Position numbers and translations under genes: made by a program. A stretch of DNA of 64,000 bases from Chamaecyparis obtusa. Its lineage: Eukaryota > Streptophyta > Pinopsida > Cupressales > Cupressaceae. Location: positions 559,501 to 623,500 of the forward strand of contig BSBK01006021.1 of assembly GCA_027943335.1 (NCBI GenBank). The letters are read 5' to 3'. Position 1 is the first letter of the stretch. Every line of letters begins with the position of its first letter. This document shows, piece by piece, positions 23,331-35,153 of the stretch. The notes beneath the pieces were generated by a model. It searched no databases. It worked only from the letters and a program-made list of their open reading frames with translations, and had not been told where the DNA came from.

Positions 23331-24771
23331 ATACTATTACTCAATATGATAAATAATTAAAAGCTATAAGCTTCATAACTACAAACTTATCTAATGGTAG
23401 TAAATTAAAAGTCTTGTGGAAAAAAAAATATTAAAAAATGCATGTAAAATAGTTTACAAAGGGCATTAAGGAAATATGGTTAAGTGTCATGCCAGAATTA
23501 AACATATGCATAAAATTAATTTGTAAAATTTAATTATATAATGGGGATGAATACACAATGTAAATTGTTTGAGTGTTTTAAGGATTTTGTAGATTTGTTG
23601 TTCTAAGCAATTGCACTTGGTGCAAAGCCTAAATCTACTTCTATTTCACAATGATTACTTAGCTAGTTAAGAAAATTCATCAAGGATAGGCTATCTTGTG
23701 GAATGAAATTAGTGTAAGACTAGAAATTGCAACTTGGTGTGCAATGGGTACGTTGAAGAGGTATGGAAGGTAAACTAGGAAAAAGAGTTGGTATATGTTT
23801 TTGCATACATCTATATAGTACATGAGCTCAATCACTAGGTCATTCAGTCAATAATTTTGTTGGTGCAACAAAGGTCTCAATGATGAATCATAGCTTCAAA
23901 TTAACTATGCATCTAGTAATTGGAATCCAAACATGGTTAAACAAATTTTTTGAATGAAAAGATAATAGGGTTCTATTATTAATAAGATCATGTTATATTT
24001 GATGTTATAAAGTTAAGGTTGTAATTATTATAAAAAACTTATGAATGCGGAAGAAAAGAGGGAGAGAGATATTATTTAGTGTTGATCCTTTAATATTGTT
24101 TGATAGGATGAATTTAAGGGTGTGCTTCTTTTCAAAAAGTTGCAACTGCAAAAAAAATAGTAATTAACAAATTGCCTAAATAATTTTTTTAATGAAAACT
24201 ATATTTTTAACATTTATTTGATTTAATTCATTTTTTTATAAACGTATTAATTTTCATAGCCTAGGTGATAACATGGGTGATGTAGCCAATTAATCATAGT
24301 TTTCAGCCAGAGCGTGGTGGCATTGTGTTGGGTAGTTAACATGGCTTTAAGCAAACAAAAATTGTGTTTTTGATACACTTCCCTCAATTAATCTACAGGT
24401 TGGATGACATGCAATCAAACAAACAATTGAAATAAGTTATGGTTTGGAACTATTTCAATTTCAAATTTTCATTTTTTTTCATTTTTACCCTTTTTTTCTA
24501 ATTCGCAACCTATGTTTTTGCCCATGGTTTTCTAATATTCATTTGAGAAATAGAATGTTTTTTGGCCAAAGAGTTTCCAAACAAAAAAGGATTTCTTTTT
24601 TATCTTCCAATTTTCACATATCAACTTTTACATATTTTTTATTATTTTTTAGCAATGGTGCATGATACTCCAAGTGGCAATGTTAAAACAATTCACCTAT
24701 CTACCATATGCTTCCACATTTTGTATACCTGCCTGATTGGGCTAACCACATAATTGATTGCCCCAGACAAG
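23331..24771. other. Spacer left of element B, no gene identified
   Basis: AT-rich with T runs. A short open stretch at 24654-24753 after a TTTTTTAG acceptor-like site was considered as an exon, but it matches nothing convincingly. The last five bases, ACAAG, are the left target duplication of element B. Confidence 0.55.
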
Positions 24772-25310
24772 TGTTGGAGATAATTTTAATTTCTCCCTTG
24801 CCACCGCTGACTCTTATCTCCCACTGTCAATGCATAAAATCTAACTTGACGTGGCTGTGAGAAAATCAGATTTGCATTTATCTTGGTCTATAGGAAATCT
24901 AATTTGTTCTTTATCTCCTTGTCCTCAGTGAAGATCATGTTTTAGAATCTGATTTGTACTTATCTTTTCCGCACCAGATAAGATCTTTACTTGCAGTGTA
25001 CTACAAGTCTTCACAACCGCCTATGTCCACCATTTGTTGAAGTTGTTGGCTATAAAATTATTTTCATGCGTGACTCTAAAATCAGTTTTTTTTCTTCAAA
25101 ATAGAGATTTGTAATTTCAAGTGAACTCAGTAGAGTTCCATGTATTTTCTGATTAAATCAATAGTAATTATTTGTATGTTGTAGCATACAATTATCTATT
25201 TTCTTTGTGCAATCACATGGTTTATTTAGTTCAATTTATATTCTCTGTTCTATTCTACTATACTCTTTTTTGTGTATCTCAGATACTTTGTTAATCCCCT
25301 GCTTCTTTCA
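24772..25310 (+). repeat. 5' LTR of element B
   Basis: Starts TGTTGGAGATAATTTTAAT and ends CTTCTTTCA. Aligns with 41499-42007, which lacks about 30 bases near the middle (around 24920-24950 here). A TATA-like GGCTATAAAA lies near 25050 in both copies. Confidence 0.94.
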
Positions 25311-25313
25311 GAT

Positions 25314-25325
25314 TGGTATCAGAGC
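25314..25325 (+). promoter_or_regulatory. Primer binding site of element B
   Basis: TGGTATCAGAGC, a perfect complement to the 3' end of initiator tRNA-Met, three bases after the LTR. Confidence 0.92.
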
Positions 25326-25442
25326 TGAGGTTGATGATTTTAAGGGTGAAGAGTGTTTATCAAAGTTGAAAATTACTACCTCAAGAAGTTGTATGTACTA
25401 CCAGGAAACTAAAGATTATAGCCATTTAAAATATGAACTAAG

Positions 25443-25987
25443 ATGGCTTCAAATAGTTTTCCCCAATCTCAGGTTCCTATTTTAACTAAGAAAAACTATG
25501 ATTCATGGTCTATTAGGATGAGAAAATTTCTTCATGCTGATGGTCTTTGGGGATTTGTGACTAATGGATATCCAGAGCCTCCTAATCAAGTAGCAGATTT
25601 GGCTCTATCAAATGTTGATCAAAATCTATTGAAGGAGAATCGAAAGAAGGATAATAAAGCTCTTGGCCTTATTCACCAAGGCTTAAATGACACTATATTC
25701 CCAAAGGTGTCTTGTGTAGATTCTTTAAAGAAGGCTTGGGACATGCTTGAAACCTTTTACCAAGGTATATCCAAAGTGAAGAATGTTAAATTACAAAATT
25801 TGAGGAGAGATTTTGAGAATCTGAAGAATGAAAGACAATGAGACCGTGGATGGTTTCATGACACAGCTCATGGGTATTGTCAATCAATTAAGACAATACA
25901 GTGATGACCTCTTAGATAAGAGAGTGGTTAAGAAAGTTCTTAGATGTTTACCAAAGAATTTTGAGATGGTAGTTGTGCCCATAGAAG
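25443..25987 (+). pseudogene. gag: Element B gag, N-terminal part
   Basis: The first ATG gives MASNSFPQSQVPILTKKNYD, the usual start of a Copia gag (UBN2-type), followed by WSIRMRKFL, a KKAWDMLETFYQG motif and QNLRRDFENL. A one-base shift near 25830 moves the frame, after which MKDNETVDGFMTQLMGIVNQLR continues the domain. Element C cuts it at 25987, and the remainder of the domain resumes at 37811 in the matching frame. Confidence 0.88.
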
Positions 25988-28641
25988 TGTTGCCCAAAAA
26001 TTCCCTGTTGCTCATTTTCGGCCATAGTCCTATTTTCCAATGAAATGATCAAGTGTCAAAAACCCAGTGTGTTTTTGACCTCCTCTCTGTAGGCTCAGGA
26101 TGTTTCTACCTTTTGGTCTAAAAATTTGGTGTGTTTTCGACCTCCACTCTGAAAATTTAGCATGTTTTCGACCTTCGCTCGAAAACTTTCTATGTTTTCA
26201 CCCCCTTCTGCACTTTACACTTCTCTGGCATCTGCATTTTTTCCCTAATTGCGCAACTCCAACCTGTGGGCCCGGCGGCTGGCTTTCCTCAAAAATCTTG
26301 TGGTTGTCACATGTTTGCAAGGAATATTCCTTGCCCTTGCGATCATGTGATAGGGTGACACTTGTTGGTGGGCCCATTCTCCGTCTGCAAAGGTTAAAGC
26401 TCGGTGAAATCTTGTGGTTGTCGCTACACTACTAAGGAAAGATGTTACCTGTTTAAGCGCATGGTGTAATAATAGCCATCGATCTTCCTTTTGATGTGAC
26501 AAGCCTTAACCACAGGTAGCATCTTCCAGTTAGTCACATGATCACATGGGCTCTTTCGAGCCCATTTGCCCATGTGACTAACTACTTGTGGTTATGGTGG
26601 TCACAAGCCGGCGGCGTTGAAGGCAGGGGTCACAAGTTGACATTGCCACATGATCGTGTAGGCCTTCCTGGTCCCATGTGATCATGCAACAAGCAATAGG
26701 TGGTCCAGTTTCAAGCGGTGGTAGTTGGTGGCTAGCATCATGTGGTTGGATGCATGATCACATGGGCTCTTTCGAGCCCATGCGACCATGCGACAAACCG
26801 TCAGCGGTTAGCATGCTTGTGAGTGGTGTTGCTGTGGGTCCGTGCTAGGGTGGTGAGGTGTTTGCTGATGTGGTAGTCAAACCGAATGGGGGAGTGACAC
26901 GTGGTCATTCTAGGCTCAGGGTTGGCAAGATTTGCGTGGTTATGTAGTTGGAGGTGGGCCCGGTTCTATGTTCAATCGGGTAATCTCGCAATAAAAAGAA
27001 GAGTATTCTTTCTATTTGGTGATTATGAGAAATCCCTTAGTCGGGTAATCTCCTAATGGAAGGGAATATGCCAAAAAAAATTTGAGACTCCGCGACTGCC
27101 GTTGGATGAAGCGAGGATCAATGATTTTCACATGGTCACTGGATGTGACCCAGGGTTAGGAAAGAAACAAGCGGTTTCATGACTAAAGGGAAATGTGAAC
27201 CTGAGGTGAACCTGGGGTATAGATTACATGTCCAATTTGCAATGGGTGGCTAGCGGTCGGTGAAGCTCAACAGGTGGTAGATTTTGCAGGCCCAAGTTGT
27301 CATTTTGTCGTGAAGAGCGATAGTTTTCAAAAGAGACTTGTCGCATGATCGCATGATGGCCTTTCAGCTCATGCGATCATGCGACCATTGACATTTTCAA
27401 AGGGTGGAGGAAAGATTTTGAAAACTTGTCGCATGATCGCATGAAGGCCTTTCAGCTCATGCGATCATGTGACCATTGCTTTGTCAAGTAGATGTAGCCT
27501 ATTTTGGTGGACTCTCTTCCAAGGTAGATGTTATGAGTGCAGGTAGTTCAAAAAAATTTATGTCACCAGGGTGGTTGCAGTTGAGGAATTTGTAGAGATC
27601 TTTTGGGCAGCCATTTTGGGTCCTTTCTGGGATCTGAAAATTGGATTTTGCGCATTCATGGTAGTATGGGCTTGCAAGGGGGTTGTTGAATCCACGCTTT
27701 TGTGCCTACAGGCATTATCAATTTAGGGATGGACACGCAAACAAAATATCTGATCGATTGAGATATTTGCACAATTTTATTTATGATCAGAAGTGACTAT
27801 TTTAGGGCCAAATTATTTTATGCCTACCTATGTAGCCCTAAAAGTTAGATTCCTGCCTGTGTGCAGAGTTGTATATATTGTTTTTTTGGAGCTTTTGAGC
27901 TCAGAATTGGCCAATTGTAAAAAAGGAAAGTTTCTTTCCCCAGAGGTTATTGAAGGCATTCTTTCCACCCCCTTAACTTTCTGCAATTGTAAAATTCCCA
28001 TTGATTATTCAAATATTGCAAGCATTCTGTGATATCCTTGTTGTCCTCATGCTTGCTTGTCTGGATTATCTCTTATTGGATCAAAGTGTATGCATGATTT
28101 CAATGATATCTTAGGTTTCCTGATTCCTCTTGCTTTATGCAATTATGTGTGTTTCCTGTGTCTAATTTGATTTAGGTGTTTTGTGGGTATACTATAGCCC
28201 CTAGCAGCCTTGTCTCATTCCTACACCTAGTTGCAGAAAAGGATGTTTATTTGTAGGTCATAGGTTGAGTCCCCTATTCAGACCCTCCTATGAAATACTT
28301 ATGCAAGCCTATCTAGTGAGTTGTAACTTATTCGACCTGATTCCTTCATTGGTTTCATCGCTCTGTACTGAGATCCAAACCCAAGTTCGGTGCATCACCT
28401 AGTAGGATAGATTTGCTTTCCATCATTTCCCTTTTATGAACTCCTTCTATCCCTTTCCCTCGAAAGTTTACTTTCTTGTTAGAGTAAATCTAGGTGACTA
28501 TCCAAGAGGAACCAGCCTAGAATCTAGAGGTCTCATCTCGGTTAGCAAAAGGTCCCACAACCTTGAGATGATTCCCATGTTATACTAGATTATCAAGACT
28601 ATGAGAGCTTGAGATTAGAGGTGCAAATTCAGTGTATAACA
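25988..28641 (+). repeat. 5' LTR of element C
   Basis: Starts TGTTGCCCAAAAATTCCC and ends GTGTATAACA. It contains five hairpins built on GCATGATC-type arms: 26531-26580, 26645-26690, 26751-26794, 27340-27385 and 27428-27473. The fourth has perfect 17-base arms around a 12-base loop. Homologous hairpins lie in the 3' LTR, with CG to TG or CA changes between copies. Confidence 0.94.
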
Positions 28642-28646
28642 TTTTC

Positions 28647-28664
28647 TGGCACGCCCAGTGGGAC
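28647..28664 (+). promoter_or_regulatory. Primer binding site of element C
   Basis: TGGCACGCCCAGTGGGAC begins five bases after the LTR. It starts TGG, as complements of the tRNA CCA end do, but I cannot name the tRNA with confidence. Confidence 0.6.
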
Positions 28665-28795
28665 AACAAAGAAGTTTTTTTGTTAAAGATTGTGTCATCT
28701 CTGATATACAAATTGCATGATATAGACCTTTAGAGTTTGTTCTATCAAGTATATCTGGTGGCTCCATTGGTTTCAAACATTCAGGCCAACCTTGT

Positions 28796-30770
28796 TTGAA
28801 GTTTATGAGAAAGATAGAGACTAGAAGCTCAAAGCCTGCTGGATTTTCAAAGTTTCCCTTGAAAAGAAGCTACAAAGGTAGGTCAACTCAGAGAGAGTCT
28901 CCTACAAGAAGAGTCCAATCTACACCTCCTGATACTTCAGAGAGGAGGCCTTTCCTCTTTCATTTTAGAAGAAGAGGCAGTTCTCTGACCAGAGATCTAG
29001 AAGAAGAATAAGATCCAAATCTAGCAAATACAGCTCATATAGTTGTTGATCTTCAGGTTACACCTCCTACAATGGCTAAAAATTTTGCATTTGCACCTTT
29101 CAATCAAGGGAGCCCCTTAGATTTTTTAGTGCATCATGATGTGCCCTTGGTGGCATTAAAGAGCATACCTGATTTCACAGGGGAGGGATAGACAACAGCC
29201 TTTGAGCACATAAGAGATGTGACTACCATTTGTAGCATACACAACATTACTCAAGAAGATGTGGCCACCAAATTATTAGCAGCATCTCTGAAAGGTAAGT
29301 CTCTAGAATGGTTTAGAACTTTAACTGTTGGTTCTATTACTTCATGGGATGGATTAGGGGATGCATTAAGCAAGCATTTTGAGGATAAATTAGATAATTT
29401 GTCTCTAGTTGAGCAATTGACAACTATAAAGAGAGACCCTCAAGAAAAAATGATAGATTATAATAGTAGGTTCCTTAAAACATGGAATAGAATCTGAGTC
29501 TCTGTAAGGCCATCAGTTGACCATGCCTTCCTGTATTACTTCTAAAGTCTAAATAGCCAAATTTCTATCATGATCTAGTCTATGGGTGGTACCACTTTAC
29601 CCCAAGCTTTTGACACTGCTATCAAGGCTGAAAATTATTTGATCCAAGAAGGCATGATATAGAGAAGACCTCCCATGCCTATCTTTCCTAGTCCTCAGCC
29701 CATTGCACCTACATAAGTACCCTCATTTACCCCTATTCCCATAATTTCAGCACCTCAAGCTAGTACCAGTGGTCAGGAACATGCTGCAACAAATTTCTCC
29801 CAAGAGTTACAAGAGGTGAAGAGTAGTCAGCAAACTAGTATACAAGAAATGACAAACTTGATGCAAACTCTAACCAAAGAGGTCACAAACTTGAAGAAAC
29901 AAAACCAAGGCATCAGGCCACCCTTCCAAGCACAAGGCCAAAGTCCTAATCAGCAATACCAAAATCAAGGACATCCTTATCAACAAAATAGGGCACCATA
30001 CCAAGGAGGCTGTCAAGGGCAAAGACAAAATTTTAATCAAAGACCATTCCAACCATACAACCCTGCACCTCTCAATTCCATAAACCCAGTCAAGGATATG
30101 GTTCCTAGTCAAAACAATATTGCCATGGATAATGAATGGTATTTCCCTTGCAATCAGCCCCACAATTAGGCTACGTGTTCTAATGGATGGATCAACCAAG
30201 CACTAATGGTTCAAAATGCTTCACAAGCTCAAGCAGAAGCTCCTTCTAGTGGGACAGCTCCTCAACAAGAAACACAAGAGAATGAGACTGCTCTTTTCAA
30301 TTGGGAGTAACCAGATTTCAATGGAGTCAATGATGAAGCTACTTTTGTTGCCTACATAAGAGCAAAAAGAAGAGCCCAAGACATGGAGAGAGAAGATTCT
30401 GGCACTAAGGCCACTACATCTATAGAGCCACTACAGCAAGTTGCCCCTATCACATCCAAGGAGGTCCTTGTCGGCACAAGCAAAGAAGACCAAGTTCCAA
30501 AGGAGGCAGAACCCATCATAATAAAAGCACAACAAAGAGTACACACTATGGCACCTTATAATATTGTAGACAACATGAAGAAGGTGAATGTCACCATGTC
30601 TATGTGGGACTCTTTGTCTATTCCAGGACAACTTGAAATTTTGGGGAAGGCCATGAGAGAGGCAGCAAATCCTCAACCTGCAAAAGAAATTGCAAAACTA
30701 GTGTTGGTCAACACTGATCAAGGAAAGGAGACTCCAACTAGGAACTCCAAGGCCAATACCATGCAAGGTA
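28796..30770 (+). pseudogene. gag: Element C gag remnant
   Basis: A basic N-terminal segment (28796-29011) is followed by a gag domain at about 29070-29500, with KLLAASLKGKSLEWFRTL, ITSWDGLGDALSKHF and IKRDPQEKMIDYNSRFLKTW. A coiled stretch (QEMTNLMQTLTKEVTNLKKQ) and a long Gln, Pro and Asn-rich region at 29816-30169 come next. I see no CCHC zinc knuckle, so RNA binding may rest on the basic and Gln-rich parts. In-frame stops lie near 29012, 29189, 29498, 30170 and 30308; the frame otherwise continues into protease. Confidence 0.8.
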
Positions 30771-31111
30771 GGAATTTAAAGCCACCTCCCTTTTACGTAT
30801 CTTTAATTATTGGGAAATCTTTAGTGCATAATTGTATGGTAGATAGTGGAGCTACTAGCACTGTAATGCCCAAGAAAGTCGCTAATCAATTAGGACTTAA
30901 ATATGAACCCTTCCAAAAGAAGGTTACACAACTTGATGGATCCTCAGTCAGTACTATAGGTGTGGCCAAGGATGCCAGTCTAATTCTCCATGCTAGTCCT
31001 AATTTTTCCATTCTCCTTGACATATATATCATAGATCTTCCTACATTGTTTTCCATATGTCTCTCAAGGGAGTTCACAGCCAAGATAGGAGGTTATCTTT
31101 CTTCTGACTAG
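30771..31111 (+). pseudogene. Element C aspartic protease
   Basis: Retropepsin-like domain with the active site CMVDSGATSTVMPKKVANQL at about 30833-30892, where the D-S-G-A catalytic motif is intact. KKVTQLDGSSVSTIGVA follows as the usual flap-side strand, and DLPTLFSICLSREFTAKIGG occupies the place of the ILGRDWL strand, diverged. It ends at a TAG, 31109-31111. The domain would cut the single Gag-Pol polyprotein. Confidence 0.8.
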
Positions 31112-31399
31112 TCTCACATGCTCTTTCATACAAGGTATGGTACCAAAGTCACCATTAAATTAGAAGCCTTAGTAATACATCATATAGAGCCATATGTGTC
31201 CAATTCCATCAATACTAATTGTCCTATATTTGATGACAATGATTTCCCAACCATTAGTGAAGCAAGCACCAAAATAGAGAGTATCCCTGATATCCTCCTA
31301 GATGAAAAAACCTCAGAGATCCAAGAGGGTCTTATTTGGGATTCTGGTTTGGGGAGTTATCTGATTCAGGAAAGTGGAGCCATATAACCAAGCCTTCTC

Positions 31400-31816
31400 A
31401 AAGAATACACTGATTCGAATGATCGGGATAGTCAGGTCTGGGAGCTTTTTTTTTATGGAGCTAGAAGTAGACATGGTTCTGGTGGAGGTGCTATGTTGGT
31501 ATCCCCAAAAGGAGAAAGATATTACACCACCTTTAGATTCATTTTTTCCTGCACCAACAACACTGTAGAGTATGAAAGTCTAGTTAATGGACTAGAATGG
31601 GCTAGAAAAAGAGGGCTTAAAGCGTTAAAAGTATATGGTGATAGTGAACTTGTTGTCAGCCAATTAATAGGGATGAGTGCAACCAAAAATGTTGTCATGA
31701 AAGGATACAAACATAGAGTTTGGGATGCAATTGAAGATTTCCATGCTTTCAATATCGTTGCTATCCCTAGAAAATTAAATCAAAATGTTAATAGGTTAGC
31801 TGCTATTGGATCTTAG
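31400..31816 (+). pseudogene. Archaeal-type RNase H domain, placed before RT
   Basis: The stretch reads WELFFYGARSRHGSGGGAML, then FSCTNNTVEYESLVNGLEWA, then KVYGDSELVVSQLIG, and ends NQNVNRLAAIGS. This is the plant RNase H (RVT_3-like) fold found as a second RNase H in Tat elements. Of the four catalytic acids, Glu (NNTVEYES) and the third (YGDSELV) remain, the first Asp of xxDGA is Tyr, and the last Asp of NxxADxLA is Asn. Each loss is explained by one base change. In the Tat elements I know best (Ogre, Retand) this domain follows the ordinary RNase H; here it lies between protease and RT. Confidence 0.82.
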
Positions 31817-31945
31817 TTTGACATTCCCAATAGCATTTCAAATGAGGCAGATCAGCAGCACATCAAGATTATTGTTAGACCTTCAATTCTAGATAATAAT
31901 ATTAATTGGCAAGTGTTTGACAATGATGAACAAATTCTGTAGTTC

Positions 31946-33130
31946 TTGTTTGAAGAAGATGTCTTTTCAAGGCACAATCAAAAGAGATTATCATGGAACT
32001 ATGGTGATCAAGTGATACAACTTAGATCTAATAAGATGCCTAAGGGTCTTGTCACCTTAGAGACTATCTTCAACAAGGATGATGAAGTCAAGAAAAATAA
32101 AGTTGGCCTGGTAGTCCAACGGGAACATTGTGCTGAATTAGAGTTGGAACCAGGTAAGAGCCTAAAATTTGGAAAAGTAAACACTAATTTAGAAAAGAAA
32201 GCTGACACTAAATTATTCAAAGAATTTAGTGATGTTTTTGCATGGGGATATCAAGACCTCAAGGGTTTTGATCCTACCCTTGCTCAGCACACTATTGAAT
32301 TGGAGCTTAATGCTAAACTAGTAAGGCAAAAGCAAAGGCCTGTTAATCCCAAGCTTGAACCACTTATGCATAAGGAAGTACTCAAACTAATAGAAAGTGG
32401 CATCATCTACCCCATCAAACATACTAGTTGGGTTTCCAACCTTGTTCCTGTCAGGAAGAAGAATGGGGAGCTGAGGTTATGTGTTGATTTCAGGGATTTG
32501 AACAGAGCCTCATTAAAAGACCACCATCCACTACCCTCTATGGAACAAATTTTGCAATGTGTCTCTAGATCTGAGAGATTCTCATTATTGGATGGCTATT
32601 CAGGATACAATCAAATCTTAGTGAAAGAAGAGGATCAATATAAGACTGCATTTACAACCAAGTGGGGAACCATGGCATATCAAAAGATGCCCTTCGGTTT
32701 GTCAAATGCAGGTGCTACATTTCAAAAGGAAATGGATATGGCCTTTAAGGGCCTCATGTACAAGTTTGTGTTGGTCTACCTAGATGACATAACTATCTAC
32801 TCAAAGCATGCAATAAACCACATCAGGCATTTGAGGCAAATTTTTGAAAGATGCAGAGAATTTGGGATATCCCTTAATCCCAAGAAATGTGTGTTTATAG
32901 TTCATGAAGGAAAACTATTGGGATATGTAGTATCCAAAGAAGGAATTATAGTGGATCCTGAGAGAATTGCATCCATCTTAGAAATACCATTACCACATCA
33001 CAAGAAAAGTCTCCAATCTTTCATAAGAAAGATTAACTTTGTTAGGAGATTCTTGCCTAACATTGCAGAGTTACTCAAGCCTTTGACAACCATGTTGAGG
33101 AAGGGTTCAGTCTTTAGTTGGACCAAAGAA
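31946..33130 (+). pseudogene. pol: Element C reverse transcriptase
   Basis: The longest open stretch of the window (31946-33277) holds an almost undamaged RT. Motifs in order: KEVLKLIESGIIYPIKHTSW, RLCVDFRDLNRASLKDHHPL, FSLLDGYSGYNQI, YQKMPFGLSNAGATFQ, VLVYLDDITIYS (catalytic YLDD intact, about 32776), LNPKKCVF and FIRKINFVRRFLPN. The frame continues from the archaeal-type RNase H across stops at 31814-31816 and 31940-31942, and into the ordinary RNase H. Confidence 0.92.
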
Positions 33131-33688
33131 GGAAAATTTAACTTCCAAGCTATTAAAGAAGCCTTGACAGAAGCTCCTGCTCTCCTAAACCCAAATTTTA
33201 GTAAGGATTTTATCCTTTATGCTTATGGGGGTCATGATGATATATCTACAATGTTGACTCAAGAAAATGCTGAATGATTGGAGCAGCCTATTGCTTTCTT
33301 TAGCAAAGGTTTAGAAGAGTATGGACAAAGATACTCTTTTGTAGAAAAGCATGTTCTTACTGTGGTAAAGAGCCTAAAAAAATTCAAAAATTTGTTGACT
33401 CATAGAAAGGTGCATTTGATGGTTACTCATCCAAGTGTTAAGGAATTTTTGCTTTCTAAGGACCTAAATGAAAAAAGAGTTGGTTGGATCACTAAGGTGA
33501 TGGAATATGACATAGATATTCAAATTACCAACCTGGTTAGAGGAAGAGGTCTTTGTGAGCATCTGGTAGAAGATGGAAGTTCAAAGAAATTGGAATATAT
33601 AGATGCATCTCTGGTGGTGCATTCTACAGGAGAGCAAGCCAAGCTAGCTAGCTGGCTGCCTAATATGATCAATTATTTGAAGACATGA
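33131..33688 (+). pseudogene. Element C ordinary RNase H, degenerate
   Basis: FNFQAIKEALTEAPALLNPN leads into FILYAYGGHDDISTMLTQEN, where Ty3 elements have FxxxTDASDxAIGAVLxQ. The first catalytic Asp is not present. PIAFFSKGLEEYGQRYSFVE keeps the expected strand and helix with a Glu, and a loosely matching end follows. Loss of catalytic residues in this domain is typical of Tat elements, where it is thought to act as a structural tether. A stop at 33275-33277 separates its two halves and another stop ends it at 33689. Confidence 0.78.
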
Positions 33689-34921
33689 CAATGTCCTGCA
33701 GGCCTAGACTCAGCAAAAAGGAGGTATTACAGGCTACAATCTATTCCTTTTGTGCTGATAGATGAAATTATTTTCAGAAAGGATCACAATGGTGTCCTTC
33801 TAAGATGCATAGATTCAGAAAAGGTTGCAGATGTCTTATTTGAGTTTCATGATGGAGCTTCTAGTGGCCATTTCTCTCCTAGGACTACAGCTTTTAAGAT
33901 CATGAGGGCTGGATACTATTGGCCATCTATCTTCAAAGATAGTCATGATTATGTTAGAAGATGAATCAAATGTGCTATTTTTGTAGGGAAAGAAAGATTT
34001 GCAGCTCTGCCCCTACAGCCAGTCAAAACAAAGCAGCCCTTCATGAAGTGGGGTATAGATTTCATTGCCATGATTAACCCTTCATCTAGTGCAGGACACA
34101 AGTGGATAATCACTGCAACTGATTATTTCACTAGGTGGACAGAGGCAGTTTCTTTAAAAGAAGCTAATGAGAGTGTTGTTTTAAGTTTTTATGATGACAT
34201 CATTCATAGATTTGGCATTCCAGATTCTATAGTTTCAGACAATGCACTAGCATTCACAGGCCTCAAAGTCTCAGAGTGGGCAGTCAAGAAGGGCATCTGT
34301 CTGAATACAAGTTCCAATTACTATCCTCAGGGGAATAGTTTGGCAGAATCAACAAATAAAAATCTGATTAGAATAATCAAAAAAATCCTGCAAGACAGCC
34401 AGAGGGACTGGCATACTAAATTGAAATCTACCTTGTGGTTAGATAGAATTACTCCAAAGAAAATCATTGGTAATTCCCCATACATTTTGGTGTATGGTAG
34501 AGAGGCCAAGTTATCTATTTCAACTAAATTACCAGCCTTGGACTTGGCCACTCAGTATGCCTTGTTTGAGGAAAGTGATCCTATGCGAATCAGATATGCC
34601 CAGTTGATGAAGGTAGAAGAGATCAGAGATAAATCAATGCAGGATATGGCATTCCATCAGAGTCAAACAAAGAGAAGCTTTGATAAAAGAGCCAGGAGCA
34701 GAGACTTCAAGGTTGGAGATGTAGTTCTCAAATGGGATGAGTTCAGGTCAAAACTTGGCAAGCACACAAAGTTTGATTCCTTTTTGGGTGGACCATTTGT
34801 TATAATAGAGTGCAGGGGATCTAACACTTTTCAGCTTTCAACCCTTGAAGGAGCTACCCTGCCAATCTCAGTGAATGGTTTCCACTTGAATCCTTGCTTT
34901 GAAGTTAATCCCTCTCTGTAG
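33689..34921 (+). pseudogene. Element C integrase
   Basis: The zinc-binding part has HDGASSGHFSPRTT and then KCAIF where CxxC is expected, so the last Cys is Phe. The core is intact: MKWGIDFIAM (Asp), IVSDNALAFTG (Asp, about 34236) and PQGNSLAESTNKNL (Glu, about 34345), with 35 residues between the second Asp and the Glu. The C-terminal part has FKVGDVVLKWDEF and a GGPFVI motif, then ends at TAG 34919. Stops lie at 33689 and 33965. No chromodomain and no further ORF follows. Confidence 0.88.
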
Positions 34922-35153
34922 GTCCTTCTTGTAAATCCTTGTAGATTATTTTCTTCCTTTCTTCCAGCTTTTTAGTTTAGTCTTTCCCTATTTTCCCAGA
35001 AGTGCACGTGCATAGGTTTGTCTTCCTAGTTTAGTTTTTGTCCCTATCCCTGTCAGGTTTTTGTGATAATAATTGACCCCATCCCCAATGGATCCCTCTC
35101 TAGCAACTGGTCTAAATGTCAAGCAGGCTGACATCCCGTAGAGGTCACTAAAA
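34922..35153 (+). other. Untranslated tail of element C
   Basis: Short non-coding stretch between the stop codon and the 3' LTR. The bases just before the LTR, GTAGAGGTCACTAAAA, occupy the place of a polypurine tract but are only partly purine. Confidence 0.7.

Noticed and set aside
24654..24753. Possible upstream MLO exon after an acceptor-like TTTTTTAG
   Set aside because: The encoded residues (TIHLSTICF region) show only a loose resemblance to MLO and no donor or continuing frame supports it.
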